From Lachnospiraceae bacterium UBA7143 (GTDB lineage: Bacteria; Bacillota; Clostridia; Lachnospirales; Lachnospiraceae): a stretch of 48,124 nt of DNA. Made by a program: the position numbers and the translations under genes. Shown in pieces: positions 8,030-16,421 of the stretch. The stretch is from the NCBI GenBank assembly GCA_002491905.1, contig DKWV01000031.1, forward strand, positions 1 through 48,124, given 5' to 3'. The stretch's first letter is position 1; every line of letters begins with the position of its first letter. The notes under the pieces are model-generated. The model did no database searches. It saw nothing but the letters and a program-made list of their open reading frames with translations, and was not told the origin of the DNA.

Positions 8030-8860
8030 CTACCCGCAGGATATCTGGCTATACCGCAGCAGCCATTTTGCCACCCCGTCCTCGTCGTTGGAGGCAATCA
8101 CGCCTGTGGCGCAGGCTTTCAGCTCCGGCACCGCATTGGCCACGGCGTAGCATTCATCTGAGATTTCAAACATGGGAATATCGTTGACAGCATCCCCGAA
8201 GGACACCACCCTGTCACAGTGCCATATCTCCTTTAATCTTTTGATTGCCTCCGCCTTGGAAGCCTTTTTCGGCATGATTTCCAGAAAATACTCAGGACGG
8301 TACAGTTCCTGCTGCAAAGTACAGCGAAACCTCTCATCCCCCGAAAAAATTTCATACAGAGGAAGCAGTTCCTCCCTGTCCGCAATACAGGTAAAATAGA
8401 AAATATCCCCCTGATACAGACACGTCTCATCCACGAGAGGCCGGAATCTCCTGTCCCCTTTTCTGACATCCAGATACCGGCGTATGCCCTCGTTCTCCCT
8501 TCCCGTTACATAGGACACCCGCTCTACGCAGTCCACATAGGCATACACCAGGGGATTTGATCCGTGCTCCCGCAGAATGCCGCTCACATAAGCCGCTTCC
8601 TCCTCCGTGAAGGAAAGAGCGGAAAGTACCTCGCCCGTATCTGGGTTGATAATCAGCGAGCCGTTATAGGAAATGACCGGGATGGTCGTCGCTAACCCTT
8701 TCGCCACCACAGACGCGGATACAAGAGAACGGGCTGTAGCATAAGTAAACTGCATGCCCTTTGCCACCAGCCCGTTAATTGTTTGGATACTATATTGACT
8801 TATTTGATCACTGCTGTTAAGCAGCGTACCGTCCAAGTCAGTAACATAAAGTGTACTCAT
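8030..8860 (-). CDS. HAD-superfamily phosphatase, Cof type
   Basis: Haloacid-dehalogenase-like hydrolase of 276 residues that acts on small phosphorylated metabolites. Motif I is TDLDGTLLNSSD near residue 10, motif II is in VISYNGSLI, the Lys is in KASKAEAIKRL, and motif IV is FGDAVNDIPMF near residue 220. The C2-type cap between motifs II and III puts it in the Cof/YidA group. The start codon overlaps the stop of the S1-domain gene (TAATATG) and has no strong ribosome-binding site, so translation is probably coupled. Such enzymes are promiscuous sugar-phosphate or flavin phosphatases, and the substrate cannot be read from the sequence. Confidence 0.9.
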   Translation of the reverse strand: MSTLYVTDLDGTLLNSSDQISQYSIQTINGLVAKGMQFTYATARSLVSASVVAKGLATTIPVISYNGSLIINPDTGEVLSALSFTEEEAAYVSGILREHGSNPLVYAYVDCVERVSYVTGRENEGIRRYLDVRKGDRRFRPLVDETCLYQGDIFYFTCIADREELLPLYEIFSGDERFRCTLQQELYRPEYFLEIMPKKASKAEAIKRLKEIWHCDRVVSFGDAVNDIPMFEISDECYAVANAVPELKACATGVIASNDEDGVAKWLLRYSQISCG

Positions 8861-8861
8861 A

Positions 8862-9824
8862 TTACAAATTCAGCTTGGAAAGCAGATCACCAAGACTGGT
8901 GGAAACCGACTCCCCGGAAGTGTACTCCTGCGGCTCTCTTTCCTCCTCCACGTCCTCCATGACCTCTTCCAACGCTTTCATGCTGAGACTTACCTTATTG
9001 TCATTGGTATTAAGAATCTTTACCTTGACTTTCTGCCCTTCCTTCAATACCTCACTGGGCTTCTTGATTCTTCTCTGGCTGATCTGGGATATGTGCACAA
9101 GACCGCTGATACCGTTCCCCAGATTGACAAACGCGCCGTAGGGCATAAGGCTTTCCACCACACCCTCCATAACGGTTCCCGGTGCCATCATGGAAATACG
9201 GTGTCTGCGCTCCTCCGCCTCTTTCTCGCGTGCCACCGCCTTGCCGGAGAGAACTACCTTATTTTTTTCTTTATCCACGGTAATTACTTTAACCTCAATC
9301 TCTTTACCGACCCAGGACTCCACATCTTCCACATAATCGGTGGAAAGCTGGGACGCGGGAATAAACGCCCTCATACCTTCCAGATAAGCCACCACACCGC
9401 TCTTCACGCTCTCCTTGATGCGTACCTTCACAATGGTTTCCTGATCCAGCATCGCCTGCAGTTTATCCCATGCAAGCACGTCGTTCGCTTCTTTCTTGGA
9501 CAGTTCGATATTGCCCTCCCCGTCGTCCATCTTAATCACTGTGGCCTCGATCTCGTCCCCCACGGCAATCTTGCCCGCCGCCAGAAAATCAGGGTCGTTG
9601 CTTAAGTTTTCCGCCTTGATAACGCCCTGTGCATAATATTTCAAGTCGAGAATGACCTCATCCTCGTTCACGTCAATCACTGTGCCTTTTATGATGTCGC
9701 CCTCGCCGATCTTACGAAAAGAAGCCTCCAACTCCCGCTCATAATCCTTCATCGTCTCTGTGGTGCCCTTTTCCGCCTCTTCCACGTTTGCAGGTACAAC
9801 GCTTTCTTTTCCTTCCGCTTCCAT
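8862..9824 (-). CDS. S1 RNA-binding domain protein (ribosomal protein S1 homologue)
   Basis: RNA-binding protein of 320 residues with three S1 (OB-fold) domains. These begin near residue 40 (GDIIKGTVIDVNEDEVILDL), near residue 125 (TIVKVRIKESVKSGVVAYLEG) and near residue 215 (GTVMEGVVESLMPYGAFVNL, with the canonical HISQIS). An acidic tail follows. This is the short Firmicutes form of S1 (RpsA/YpfD-like), not the six-domain proteobacterial protein. GGGAGGTGG precedes the ATG. It lies 23 bp behind the hemerythrin/REC gene and overlaps the HAD gene. Its role is probably in mRNA binding or translation, but Firmicutes S1 homologues are not always ribosomal. Confidence 0.9.
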   Translation of the reverse strand: MEAEGKESVVPANVEEAEKGTTETMKDYERELEASFRKIGEGDIIKGTVIDVNEDEVILDLKYYAQGVIKAENLSNDPDFLAAGKIAVGDEIEATVIKMDDGEGNIELSKKEANDVLAWDKLQAMLDQETIVKVRIKESVKSGVVAYLEGMRAFIPASQLSTDYVEDVESWVGKEIEVKVITVDKEKNKVVLSGKAVAREKEAEERRHRISMMAPGTVMEGVVESLMPYGAFVNLGNGISGLVHISQISQRRIKKPSEVLKEGQKVKVKILNTNDNKVSLSMKALEEVMEDVEEEREPQEYTSGESVSTSLGDLLSKLNL

Positions 9825-9847
9825 ATTTCCACCTCCCTCATATGAGT

Positions 9848-11179
9848 TTAATTCTTCTTATTCAATATACCGTCAACATACTTCTTGATATCTTCCTCCG
9901 GCATCGTTTTAAGCAAATACCCTCTGGGCTTTAAAGACATTACCTTTTTAACACTCTCCGCATCTCCCCTGCCCGTCAGGAAAACCACCGGAATATCCGC
10001 AATGTCCTCGTCGGAGCGGATCATTTCAAGCGCCTGCCTGCCGTCACATACCGGCATCTCATAATCAAGCAGGATCAGATCCGGTCGGTTTCTCGTTATG
10101 CTTTTGATCGCCGCTATACTGGAATTACTCTCCAGCACATCATAATCTTCTCCCAGAAGCCGAATCAGATTGCTGCGCATAAAATCGGAGTCGTCCACTA
10201 TCAGAATCTGTTTCTTCCGCATTTCTCCCTGCAAATATTTTCTGATCTGGCCCATAGCATTTTGCGCGTTAATCGGAGATACAATCTTTCCCTTTTCGGC
10301 GGAGGCACTGAACACGCTGAACGTAAAATATCCTGCTCCCGTGTCAAACAACAGACTGCAGAAGGGGGTCACCCTATCAAACGTGGCCGCAAGCTGGTCA
10401 TGCGTCAGCAAAGATTCTCCTTCCAACTCGAACTCATCCAGATGAGGGAAACACTCTCTGGTCTTTTCAATCAACTGTCTGGCTATATAGCGGGTGATAT
10501 TGATTACCATATCATCCACTTTCAGGTACTGCGTGCCCATCAGATCACTAACCACCTTAAGAAGAAGCCCTTCCTCAATGCCCCATATGATCTCCCAGCG
10601 TTCCTTGTTATTTCCGTGGTAAACAAAACGGTAGCAAAAGGTCTTGCCTATATCTTCTCCTCCATACTGCCTGTTAATGACCTTGGCTTTAAGCTGAAGT
10701 ACGTCTTTCCCCAACTGGACAAGTGTCTGCTCCAGCGCATCCAGTTCCTGCTCCGATGAAATATTCGTCCACTGGCTTATTTTTCTTCCAACGATGGCAA
10801 GATCCTCCGTCTGGGTATGGGCAACCAGCCACCCAATGCTGACACCGAGGAAATGTCGCATAGCATCCTCCGAATAGTTCGTATCCTCCAGTTCCTCCTC
10901 CAGCGAAGGCAGCGTCTTATTCTGAAAATTGTCATGCAGGCGTTTATGTATTTCAAAATCGGGATAGTTAATGGAGCGCATATAATCTTCTTCATGCTGG
11001 AAATGCTCCACCACATGGTTTTTCATGTATTTAACGCCCTCACGGCACACCCACTCCTTTTTCCCTTCCTCGTCCCCAAGGGTAAGCAGTTTATTTATTG
11101 TGGCAAACAGCTGCTTGTGCTGCCTGTCAATCGACTCAACACCGAGCTCGTACCTCTTATTCCAAGGAATCGTCTTCAC
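9848..11179 (-). CDS. Bacteriohemerythrin - CheX-like - response regulator receiver fusion
   Basis: A 443-residue signalling protein from a GTG start at 11179, chosen because AAAGGAGG lies 5 nt upstream. A longer ATG reading to 11245 has no such site. Residues 5-130 are a hemerythrin domain with all seven diiron ligands: His21, His59, Glu63, His78, His82, His121 and Asp126. Residues about 320-443 are a receiver domain (VDDSDFMRSNL, phospho-acceptor Asp in LLDYEMP, FLTGRG, LLKT). The middle has a helix, MVINITRYIARQLIEKTREC, that recalls CheX/CheC phosphatases; this is tentative. There is no DNA-binding or GGDEF output domain. It probably couples oxygen or redox sensing to chemotaxis-like phosphosignalling. 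Confidence 0.85.
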   Translation of the reverse strand: MKTIPWNKRYELGVESIDRQHKQLFATINKLLTLGDEEGKKEWVCREGVKYMKNHVVEHFQHEEDYMRSINYPDFEIHKRLHDNFQNKTLPSLEEELEDTNYSEDAMRHFLGVSIGWLVAHTQTEDLAIVGRKISQWTNISSEQELDALEQTLVQLGKDVLQLKAKVINRQYGGEDIGKTFCYRFVYHGNNKERWEIIWGIEEGLLLKVVSDLMGTQYLKVDDMVINITRYIARQLIEKTRECFPHLDEFELEGESLLTHDQLAATFDRVTPFCSLLFDTGAGYFTFSVFSASAEKGKIVSPINAQNAMGQIRKYLQGEMRKKQILIVDDSDFMRSNLIRLLGEDYDVLESNSSIAAIKSITRNRPDLILLDYEMPVCDGRQALEMIRSDEDIADIPVVFLTGRGDAESVKKVMSLKPRGYLLKTMPEEDIKKYVDGILNKKN

Positions 11180-11275
11180 ATTATCCTCCTTTGCGCAGGC
11201 GTTGCTGGTGCCTCCGCCAAACCATTTATCTTCCTTCCTGACCACACAAAAAGCAATTTATACCATATAACGTAT

Positions 11276-11304
11276 ATTGTACACCAACTTTGGCATCTGT
11301 GCAA
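11276..11304 (-). promoter_or_regulatory. Sigma-A promoter for the hemerythrin/REC-S1-HAD unit
   Basis: Read on the minus strand: TTGCAC, a 17-bp spacer and TACAAT, about 90 bp upstream of the GTG start. It separates this unit from prfA. Confidence 0.55.
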
Positions 11305-11348
11305 ATATTTATACGCTTTACGGCCACGATCCCCGCAGATCAGGTCAT

Positions 11349-12425
11349 TCAGTTTTCTCCCATCTTTACAAGCTTTGCGGCCTGATCGGCTGCGATGCAC
11401 GCGTCCAGTATTTCCTGGATATCCCCATTCATCACCTTATCCAGCTTGTAGAGGGTCAGGTTGATGCGGTGGTCAGTCACTCGTCCCTGAGGGAAATTGT
11501 AGGTCCTGATCTTCTCGGAGCGGTCTCCTGTGCCGATCTGGCTTCTGCGGAGCTCAGCCTCCGCGTCATGCCGCTGCTGCTGCTCGATATCATAGAGCTT
11601 CGCCTTGAGCAGCGCAAAAGCCTTGGCCTTATTCTGAATCTGGGACTTCTCGGTCTGGCTGTAAACCACGATTCCCGTAGGATAGTGAGTCAGGCGCACC
11701 GCCGAATCGGTGGTGTTGACACACTGCCCGCCGTTGCCGGATGCCCTCATCACGTCGATCCGTATATCCTTGTCTTCAATTACGATATCTATATCGTCGT
11801 CCACCTCAGGCATCACCGCCACACTGATAGTGGAAGTATGAATGCGCCCGCCGGACTCTGTCTCAGGCACACGCTGTACCCGGTGCACGCCGCTCTCATA
11901 CTTTAAAACAGAGTACGCGCCCTGTCCCGTCACCATAAAAGTCACGCTCTTCATGCCGCCGATACCGATTTCCTCTACCTCCAAAGTCTCCACTTTCCAA
12001 CGGCGTCCCTCCGCATAGTGCACATACATGCGGTAAATCTCCGCAGCGAAGAGAGCCGCCTCATCGCCGCCCGCCCCTGCACGGATTTCTACAATCACAT
12101 TCTTGTCATCGTTTGGATCTTTAGGCAGGAGAAGGATTTTCAGCTCATGCTCCAGCTCCTCCACGCGCTTCCTGGACTCGGCCAGCTCCTCCTTCAGCAT
12201 CTCCCGCATGTCCTCGTCGGATTCCTCATCCAGCATGGCAAGGCTGTCCTCGATGTCCTGATTACACTTTTTATACTCTTTATATGCATTAACTATCGGA
12301 GTCAAATCACTCTGCTCCTTCATCAACGCACGAAACCGCTCCTGGTTATCCGCCACCGTCGGCTCACTCAACTCATTCATAATCTCCTCAAATTTTCTGA
12401 GCAGATCTTCCAATTTATCAAACAT
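11349..12425 (-). CDS. prfA: Peptide chain release factor 1
   Basis: Terminates translation at UAA and UAG. The product has 358 residues, the usual RF1 length. The anticodon-like tripeptide is PET in VQRVPETESGGRIHTST, which fits the RF1 PxT pattern rather than the RF2 SPF. The catalytic GGQ motif is in GNGGQCVNTTDSAVRLTH. The start at 12425 (MFDKLEDLLRKFEEI) is supported by GGGAGG at 6-nt spacing. It lies 22 bp downstream of prmC, which encodes the methyltransferase that modifies the GGQ glutamine, so this is a functional pair. Confidence 0.97.
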   Translation of the reverse strand: MFDKLEDLLRKFEEIMNELSEPTVADNQERFRALMKEQSDLTPIVNAYKEYKKCNQDIEDSLAMLDEESDEDMREMLKEELAESRKRVEELEHELKILLLPKDPNDDKNVIVEIRAGAGGDEAALFAAEIYRMYVHYAEGRRWKVETLEVEEIGIGGMKSVTFMVTGQGAYSVLKYESGVHRVQRVPETESGGRIHTSTISVAVMPEVDDDIDIVIEDKDIRIDVMRASGNGGQCVNTTDSAVRLTHYPTGIVVYSQTEKSQIQNKAKAFALLKAKLYDIEQQQRHDAEAELRRSQIGTGDRSEKIRTYNFPQGRVTDHRINLTLYKLDKVMNGDIQEILDACIAADQAAKLVKMGEN

Positions 12426-12447
12426 AATTACCTCCCTGACAAAGCCG

Positions 12448-13314
12448 TTATCTCCAGCTCCCGTACACAACCCGGTCAAGACCGGCGAAATCTTTCACAA
12501 TCTCGATCTCATGAAAGCCCGCCGCCTCCATAATCTCTCTCACATCCTCCGCCTGCTCACAGCCAATCTCAAAAAACAGCATACCTCCGCCGTTTAAATA
12601 GGCCCCGGCGTCCCCGGCGATTCTCCGATAAAAGATGAGGCCGTCGGCCCCGCCGTCTAACGCCATCATCGGCTCATGCTCCCGCACTTCCGGCATCAGT
12701 GTATCAATAACATCCGTTTTTATATAAGGGGGATTCGAAACAACGATATCAAAACGCTCTTTCGGCCCGGATACAAGCGCCGCAAAAAGATCTCCCTCCA
12801 GAAACCGCGCTCTCATCTCCGGCCGCTCGGTCCGCAGTCTCTCATAATTTTCCCGTGCCACCGCAAGCGCACGTGCAGACAGATCCGCCCCCACGCCCTC
12901 GCAGTCGTTGGAATAGTGCAAGAGACTTAACAGAATGCACCCCGAACCGGTACACATATCCAGAATCCGCATCCCGTCGTGGAGATGCTTCATCACTTCC
13001 TCCACCAGCACCTCAGTATCCTGCCTCGGCACAAGCACATCCTCATTGACTAAAAAAGTCAACCCCATAAAATCCTGCCCGCCGGTCAGATGCTGCAACG
13101 GCACATGCGCCGCCCGCTGCCGGGTCAATTCCCGGTATCTCTCACACTCCTCCACAGAGACTTCCCTGTCCCCGTGCGCAAGCAGCGTATTCCGATCCGT
13201 CCCACAGACATATTCCAGAAGAAGCCTCGCATCCAGCGCCGCCTCCTCAATCCCGGCTTCCGCAAGACGCGCCATGCCTTCCCGGTACACCTCACCATAC
13301 GTCGGCTCCTTCAT
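12448..13314 (-). CDS. prmC: Release factor glutamine N5-methyltransferase
   Basis: SAM-dependent methyltransferase of 288 residues that methylates the GGQ glutamine of release factors. The signature VVSNPPYIKTD (NPPY) is present, and the SAM-binding glycine motif is ILDMCTGSGCILLSLL. The N-terminal helical substrate-binding domain is intact. GGAGG lies 7 nt before the ATG. It sits between the DUF1385 gene and prfA in the conserved clostridial order. Confidence 0.96.
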   Translation of the reverse strand: MKEPTYGEVYREGMARLAEAGIEEAALDARLLLEYVCGTDRNTLLAHGDREVSVEECERYRELTRQRAAHVPLQHLTGGQDFMGLTFLVNEDVLVPRQDTEVLVEEVMKHLHDGMRILDMCTGSGCILLSLLHYSNDCEGVGADLSARALAVARENYERLRTERPEMRARFLEGDLFAALVSGPKERFDIVVSNPPYIKTDVIDTLMPEVREHEPMMALDGGADGLIFYRRIAGDAGAYLNGGGMLFFEIGCEQAEDVREIMEAAGFHEIEIVKDFAGLDRVVYGSWR

Positions 13315-13352
13315 TTCATATCCTCCACAGAGTCGAAAGCCAACTTCCGCTC

Positions 13353-14324
13353 CTACCCTTCCATCCAGCTCTCATCCACCTCATACCCGAACGTTTCTTT
13401 AATATATTCCTTCCAGTCAAAGACAGCCTCCACCGCAGCGATTGCCACCTCCACCATACTCTCGTCAGGTTCTTTCGTGGTCAGTCTCTGCAGCCACATA
13501 CCCGGTGCGGAAATGATCCGCACAAGGATATTGTTGCTCTTTCCGGCAAGCCGTATGATCTCGTAGGAAATTCCCGCAATCACGGGAATCAGCGCCACTC
13601 GGATCAAAATGCGGTAGACCGGATTCTCCACCCGGATAAAGAAAAACAAAATGATACTGACAAACATCACAAAGAGGAGAAAGCTGGTGCCGCAGCGTCT
13701 GTGCTGCTTGGAACAGCGCATCACTTCCTTCACGGTGAGGGGCGCCCCCTTCTCGATACAGTTGATGCATTTGTGCTCCGCCCCGTGATACATATAAACC
13801 CGCCTGATATCTTTCATCAGGGAAATCGCCAGCACATAGCCCACAAAAATCACGATCCGCAGCGTTCCCTCCAGAATTGCCATAAAGGAGGCGCTTCTGA
13901 TATATTCCTCAAACAGGGATGTAACAAAATAAGGCAGTATCATAAAGATCCCAATAGCCAGAGCCAGGGAAAAAAGCATCACAATCCCGTTAAACACTTT
14001 CTCCGCCTTATCCTTAAAGATCTTATTGAAAGCCTTATCTGCCGCCGTCTCCTTCGCCTCCTCATCCTCATAGAAGGAAGCCGAGAAATTCAGACAGCGC
14101 ATCCCCAGCACCAGAGAGTCAATGAACTGGAACACGCCTCTGACAAATGGAATATCCAGCAGTTTACTGCCGTGAACCACGCTGTGGTAATGCTCTACCT
14201 CCACCTCGATCTCTCCGTCCGGCTTTCTCACCGCCACCGCGTACTTTTCTTTATTCTTCATCATAATTCCTTCCAAAACCGCCTGTCCGCCAATCCCGGA
14301 ATATTTCAATTTCTTTTTCGCCAT
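13353..14324 (-). CDS. yqhQ: DUF1385 membrane protein (YqhQ-like)
   Basis: Integral membrane protein of 323 residues. It has the family's N-terminal GIGGQAVLEGIMMKNKEKYA and a central AEHKCINCIEKGAPLTVKEV with conserved His and Cys residues. About five hydrophobic segments are seen between residues 110 and 260. The function of DUF1385/YqhQ is not established. The gene is regularly found between rpmE and prmC in Clostridia, exactly as here, and follows rpmE across a hairpin terminator. The symbol follows the Bacillus homologue. Confidence 0.9.
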   Translation of the reverse strand: MAKKKLKYSGIGGQAVLEGIMMKNKEKYAVAVRKPDGEIEVEVEHYHSVVHGSKLLDIPFVRGVFQFIDSLVLGMRCLNFSASFYEDEEAKETAADKAFNKIFKDKAEKVFNGIVMLFSLALAIGIFMILPYFVTSLFEEYIRSASFMAILEGTLRIVIFVGYVLAISLMKDIRRVYMYHGAEHKCINCIEKGAPLTVKEVMRCSKQHRRCGTSFLLFVMFVSIILFFFIRVENPVYRILIRVALIPVIAGISYEIIRLAGKSNNILVRIISAPGMWLQRLTTKEPDESMVEVAIAAVEAVFDWKEYIKETFGYEVDESWMEG

Positions 14325-14341
14325 TTTCGTTTCCCTAATAG

Positions 14342-14369
14342 AAAAGGTTGAGATTGCCTCAACCTTTTT
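14342..14369 (-). terminator. Terminator or attenuator after rpmE
   Basis: An 11-bp perfect stem (AAAAGGTTGAG and CTCAACCTTTT) with a 5-nt loop stands between rpmE and the DUF1385 gene. The arm itself ends in T residues on either strand. The downstream gene follows within 20 bp, so it probably acts as a partial terminator setting expression of the rest of the cluster. Confidence 0.65.
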
Positions 14370-14381
14370 CGTACCTTACAT

Positions 14382-14588
14382 TTATTTGTTTTCCACACCG
14401 TATTTCCGATTGAACTTATCAATACGTCCACGAGCCTGCGCCGTCTTCTGCTGTCCTGTGTAGAACGAATGGCACTTGGAGCAAACCTCCACATGGATCT
14501 CGGGCTTGGTGGAACCTGTCACAAAGGTATTGCCACAGTTACATGTTACCGTCGCCTGATAATACTCAGGATGGATTCCTTCTCTCAT
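14382..14588 (-). CDS. rpmE: 50S ribosomal protein L31
   Basis: Large-subunit ribosomal protein of 68 residues, beginning MREGIHPEYYQATVTCNCGN. It is the zinc-binding (C+) form: Cys residues in TCNCG and in VCSKCHSFY provide the zinc ligands. C+ forms act as a zinc store and are replaced by C- paralogues under zinc limitation in bacteria that have both. AAAGGAG lies 12 nt before the ATG, which is rather far. It has its own promoter at 14676-14704 and a leader with a hairpin. Confidence 0.96.
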   Translation of the reverse strand: MREGIHPEYYQATVTCNCGNTFVTGSTKPEIHVEVCSKCHSFYTGQQKTAQARGRIDKFNRKYGVENK

Positions 14589-14675
14589 CTCTATATCATA
14601 CTCCTTTCTCAGCCTGCGTATTTACGCCCTGCGCGTAAACCTGCCGTTGAAAGCATGCGTTTCCACAGCTTTTAT
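14589..14675 (-). promoter_or_regulatory. rpmE 5' leader with a stem-loop, possible L31 autoregulatory leader
   Basis: The roughly 80-nt untranslated leader of rpmE contains a perfect 7-bp stem (TTTACGC and GCGTAAA, 14621-14639) with a 5-nt loop, ending shortly before the ribosome-binding site. Ribosomal-protein leader RNAs, including L31 ones, are known in Firmicutes. Whether this one matches a described motif cannot be decided by eye. Confidence 0.4.
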
Positions 14676-14704
14676 ATTCTAGCATAGGATTTTCGGGGAT
14701 GCAA
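14676..14704 (-). promoter_or_regulatory. Sigma-A promoter for rpmE
   Basis: On the minus strand: TTGCAT, a 17-bp spacer and TAGAAT. It lies in the 133-bp gap between rho and rpmE, so rpmE can be expressed independently of rho. Confidence 0.65.
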
Positions 14705-14721
14705 GCCTTTTTTCATATTAT

Positions 14722-16083
14722 TTAGATGAACTTCATCTTTTTGACCATATTCACAAATTCCTGATTGTTTCTGGTCTTGGCAAACAGATCCACAACCCGT
14801 TCCGCCGCCTCGTCCGCCTTCATGCCGTTTAAGCCCTTGCGGATGATGTTGATAGCCTCCATCTCGTCGGGATTTAAGAGCAGATCTTCCCTTCTGGTGC
14901 TGGATTTCGGAATGTCAATAGCCGGGAACACCCTCTTCTCGGAAAGCTTCCTGTCGAGCACCATCTCCATATTGCCCGTTCCCTTAAACTCCTCGTAAAT
15001 CACATCGTCCATCTTGCTGCCCGTCTCCACAAGCGCTGTCGCCAGAATCGTCAGGCTGCCGCCCTCCCGCATATTGCGGGCTGCGCCGAAGAAACGCTTG
15101 GGCATATGTAGCGCCGCCGGGTCAAGACCGCCTGAAAGGGTACGTCCGCTGGGGGGAACCACCAGATTGTAGGCCCTGGTCAGACGGGTAATGCTGTCTA
15201 AAAGGATCACCACATCTTTCTTGTGCTCCACCAGACGCTTCGCGCGCTCGATCACCATCTCCGATACCCTCTTGTGATGCTCCGGCAGCTCGTCAAAGGT
15301 GGAATAGATCACTTCCACATTCGGGCCCTCGATGGCCTCCTTGATATCGGTCACCTCCTCGGGCCGCTCGTCTATCAGCAGAATAATCAGGTGGGAATCC
15401 GGCGCGGTTCTGGTAATAGACTTCGCCACCTCTTTTAAAAGCGTAGTCTTACCTGCCTTTGGCGGCGATACGATCATGCCTCTCTGTCCCTTGCCGACAG
15501 GACTTAGCAGATCCATAATCCGCATGGCTACGGTACAGCCCGGTGTCTCCAGCTTCAGACGCTCATCCGGGAAAATGGGGGTCATATTCTCAAAATTCAC
15601 CCGGCGCATAGCTATCTCCGGGGGATAGCCGTTGATGGACTTTACATAAAGAAGCGCGCTGAACTTCTCGTTCTGGGTCTTAATTCTTGTATTGCCCTCC
15701 AGAATATCACCTGTTTTTAAACCGAAACGGCGGATCTGGCTGGGCGCCACATAGACGTCGTTTTCTCCGGGCAGATAGTTCTCGCAGCGGATAAATCCAA
15801 AGCCATCGCTCATAACCTCCAGAATACCTCTCGCCGTAATCCCGCTGTCAAGCTCCGCCGGGAATTTCTCTTCCTCCGCGGACTCTGTCCTGCGCGCAGG
15901 CGTGCCCGGTGCCGCCACCGATTTGACAGCCACTTCCTTCCCTGCCGCCTTGTCCTTCTCATCTTCCTTAAGCATCGCCTCGACAACCTGTGCTTTCTTC
16001 ATAGTCGAAGTGCCCTTGATGCCTCTCGATTTTGCGATCTCCTTTAAGTCCGTAAGCGCCAGCGATTCATACTTTTCTCTCAT
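14722..16083 (-). CDS. rho: Transcription termination factor Rho
   Basis: Hexameric RNA helicase that terminates transcription, 453 residues. Residues 1-45 form the Rho N-terminal helical domain (LTDLKEIAKSRGIKGTSTMK). A charged linker follows, then the cold-shock-like RNA-binding domain (GFGFIRCENYL and NDVYVAPSQIRRFGL). The ATPase core has Walker A PPKAGKTTLL, Walker B VILLDSITRLTRAYN, and a Q-loop/R-loop region ending in FVNMVKKMKFI. GGGAGG precedes the ATG. It heads the conserved rho-rpmE-yqhQ-prmC-prfA cluster and has a leader of about 150 nt. Confidence 0.97.
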   Translation of the reverse strand: MREKYESLALTDLKEIAKSRGIKGTSTMKKAQVVEAMLKEDEKDKAAGKEVAVKSVAAPGTPARRTESAEEEKFPAELDSGITARGILEVMSDGFGFIRCENYLPGENDVYVAPSQIRRFGLKTGDILEGNTRIKTQNEKFSALLYVKSINGYPPEIAMRRVNFENMTPIFPDERLKLETPGCTVAMRIMDLLSPVGKGQRGMIVSPPKAGKTTLLKEVAKSITRTAPDSHLIILLIDERPEEVTDIKEAIEGPNVEVIYSTFDELPEHHKRVSEMVIERAKRLVEHKKDVVILLDSITRLTRAYNLVVPPSGRTLSGGLDPAALHMPKRFFGAARNMREGGSLTILATALVETGSKMDDVIYEEFKGTGNMEMVLDRKLSEKRVFPAIDIPKSSTRREDLLLNPDEMEAINIIRKGLNGMKADEAAERVVDLFAKTRNNQEFVNMVKKMKFI

Positions 16084-16248
16084 ACATTCCTCCCATATTA
16101 TCCGTTATTCTCATTGTGCAAGCCTAAAATCTATTTCTCTGTAACCAAATCTTATCTCTCATCTATATCGGAACTGATCTTTCGTCTAGGGATTTCGTGC
16201 CTGAAACGACGTAGAAAATGCTTTTTATGCTTGTATTGCTTTATTATA
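16084..16248 (-). promoter_or_regulatory. rho promoter -10 and long 5' leader
   Basis: A consensus TATAAT lies at 16243-16248 on the minus strand with only a weak TTTTTA at -35. Transcription would start near 16236, leaving a leader of roughly 150 nt. The leader contains short pairings around 16185-16215 (CGTC with GACG, TTTC with GAAA). Rho is autoregulated through its leader in E. coli; whether that happens here is unknown. Confidence 0.4.
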
Positions 16249-16421
16249 CACTATCTTTCCCAAAATAAAAAGGCTTTTTTCCCAAAAAATAGAATCCAAA
16301 TTTCCATGTATAAAAAGACAGCGGAGATATTGCAGACAAATTCCAAATATTATAAGATATAATGGTCGCAGGGAAAAATTGGATTCGGATATAAAAATAC
16401 AGGAAGAAACGAGGTAATTCC
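16249..16421 (+). promoter_or_regulatory. AT-rich divergent region upstream of malic enzyme
   Basis: No gene seen. A consensus TATAAT at 16358-16363 faces the malic enzyme gene, but no good -35 lies at 17 bp (the nearest candidate, CAGACA, is 19 bp away). GAGG precedes the ATG at 16422. The left part has A/T runs without clear structure. Confidence 0.4.
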
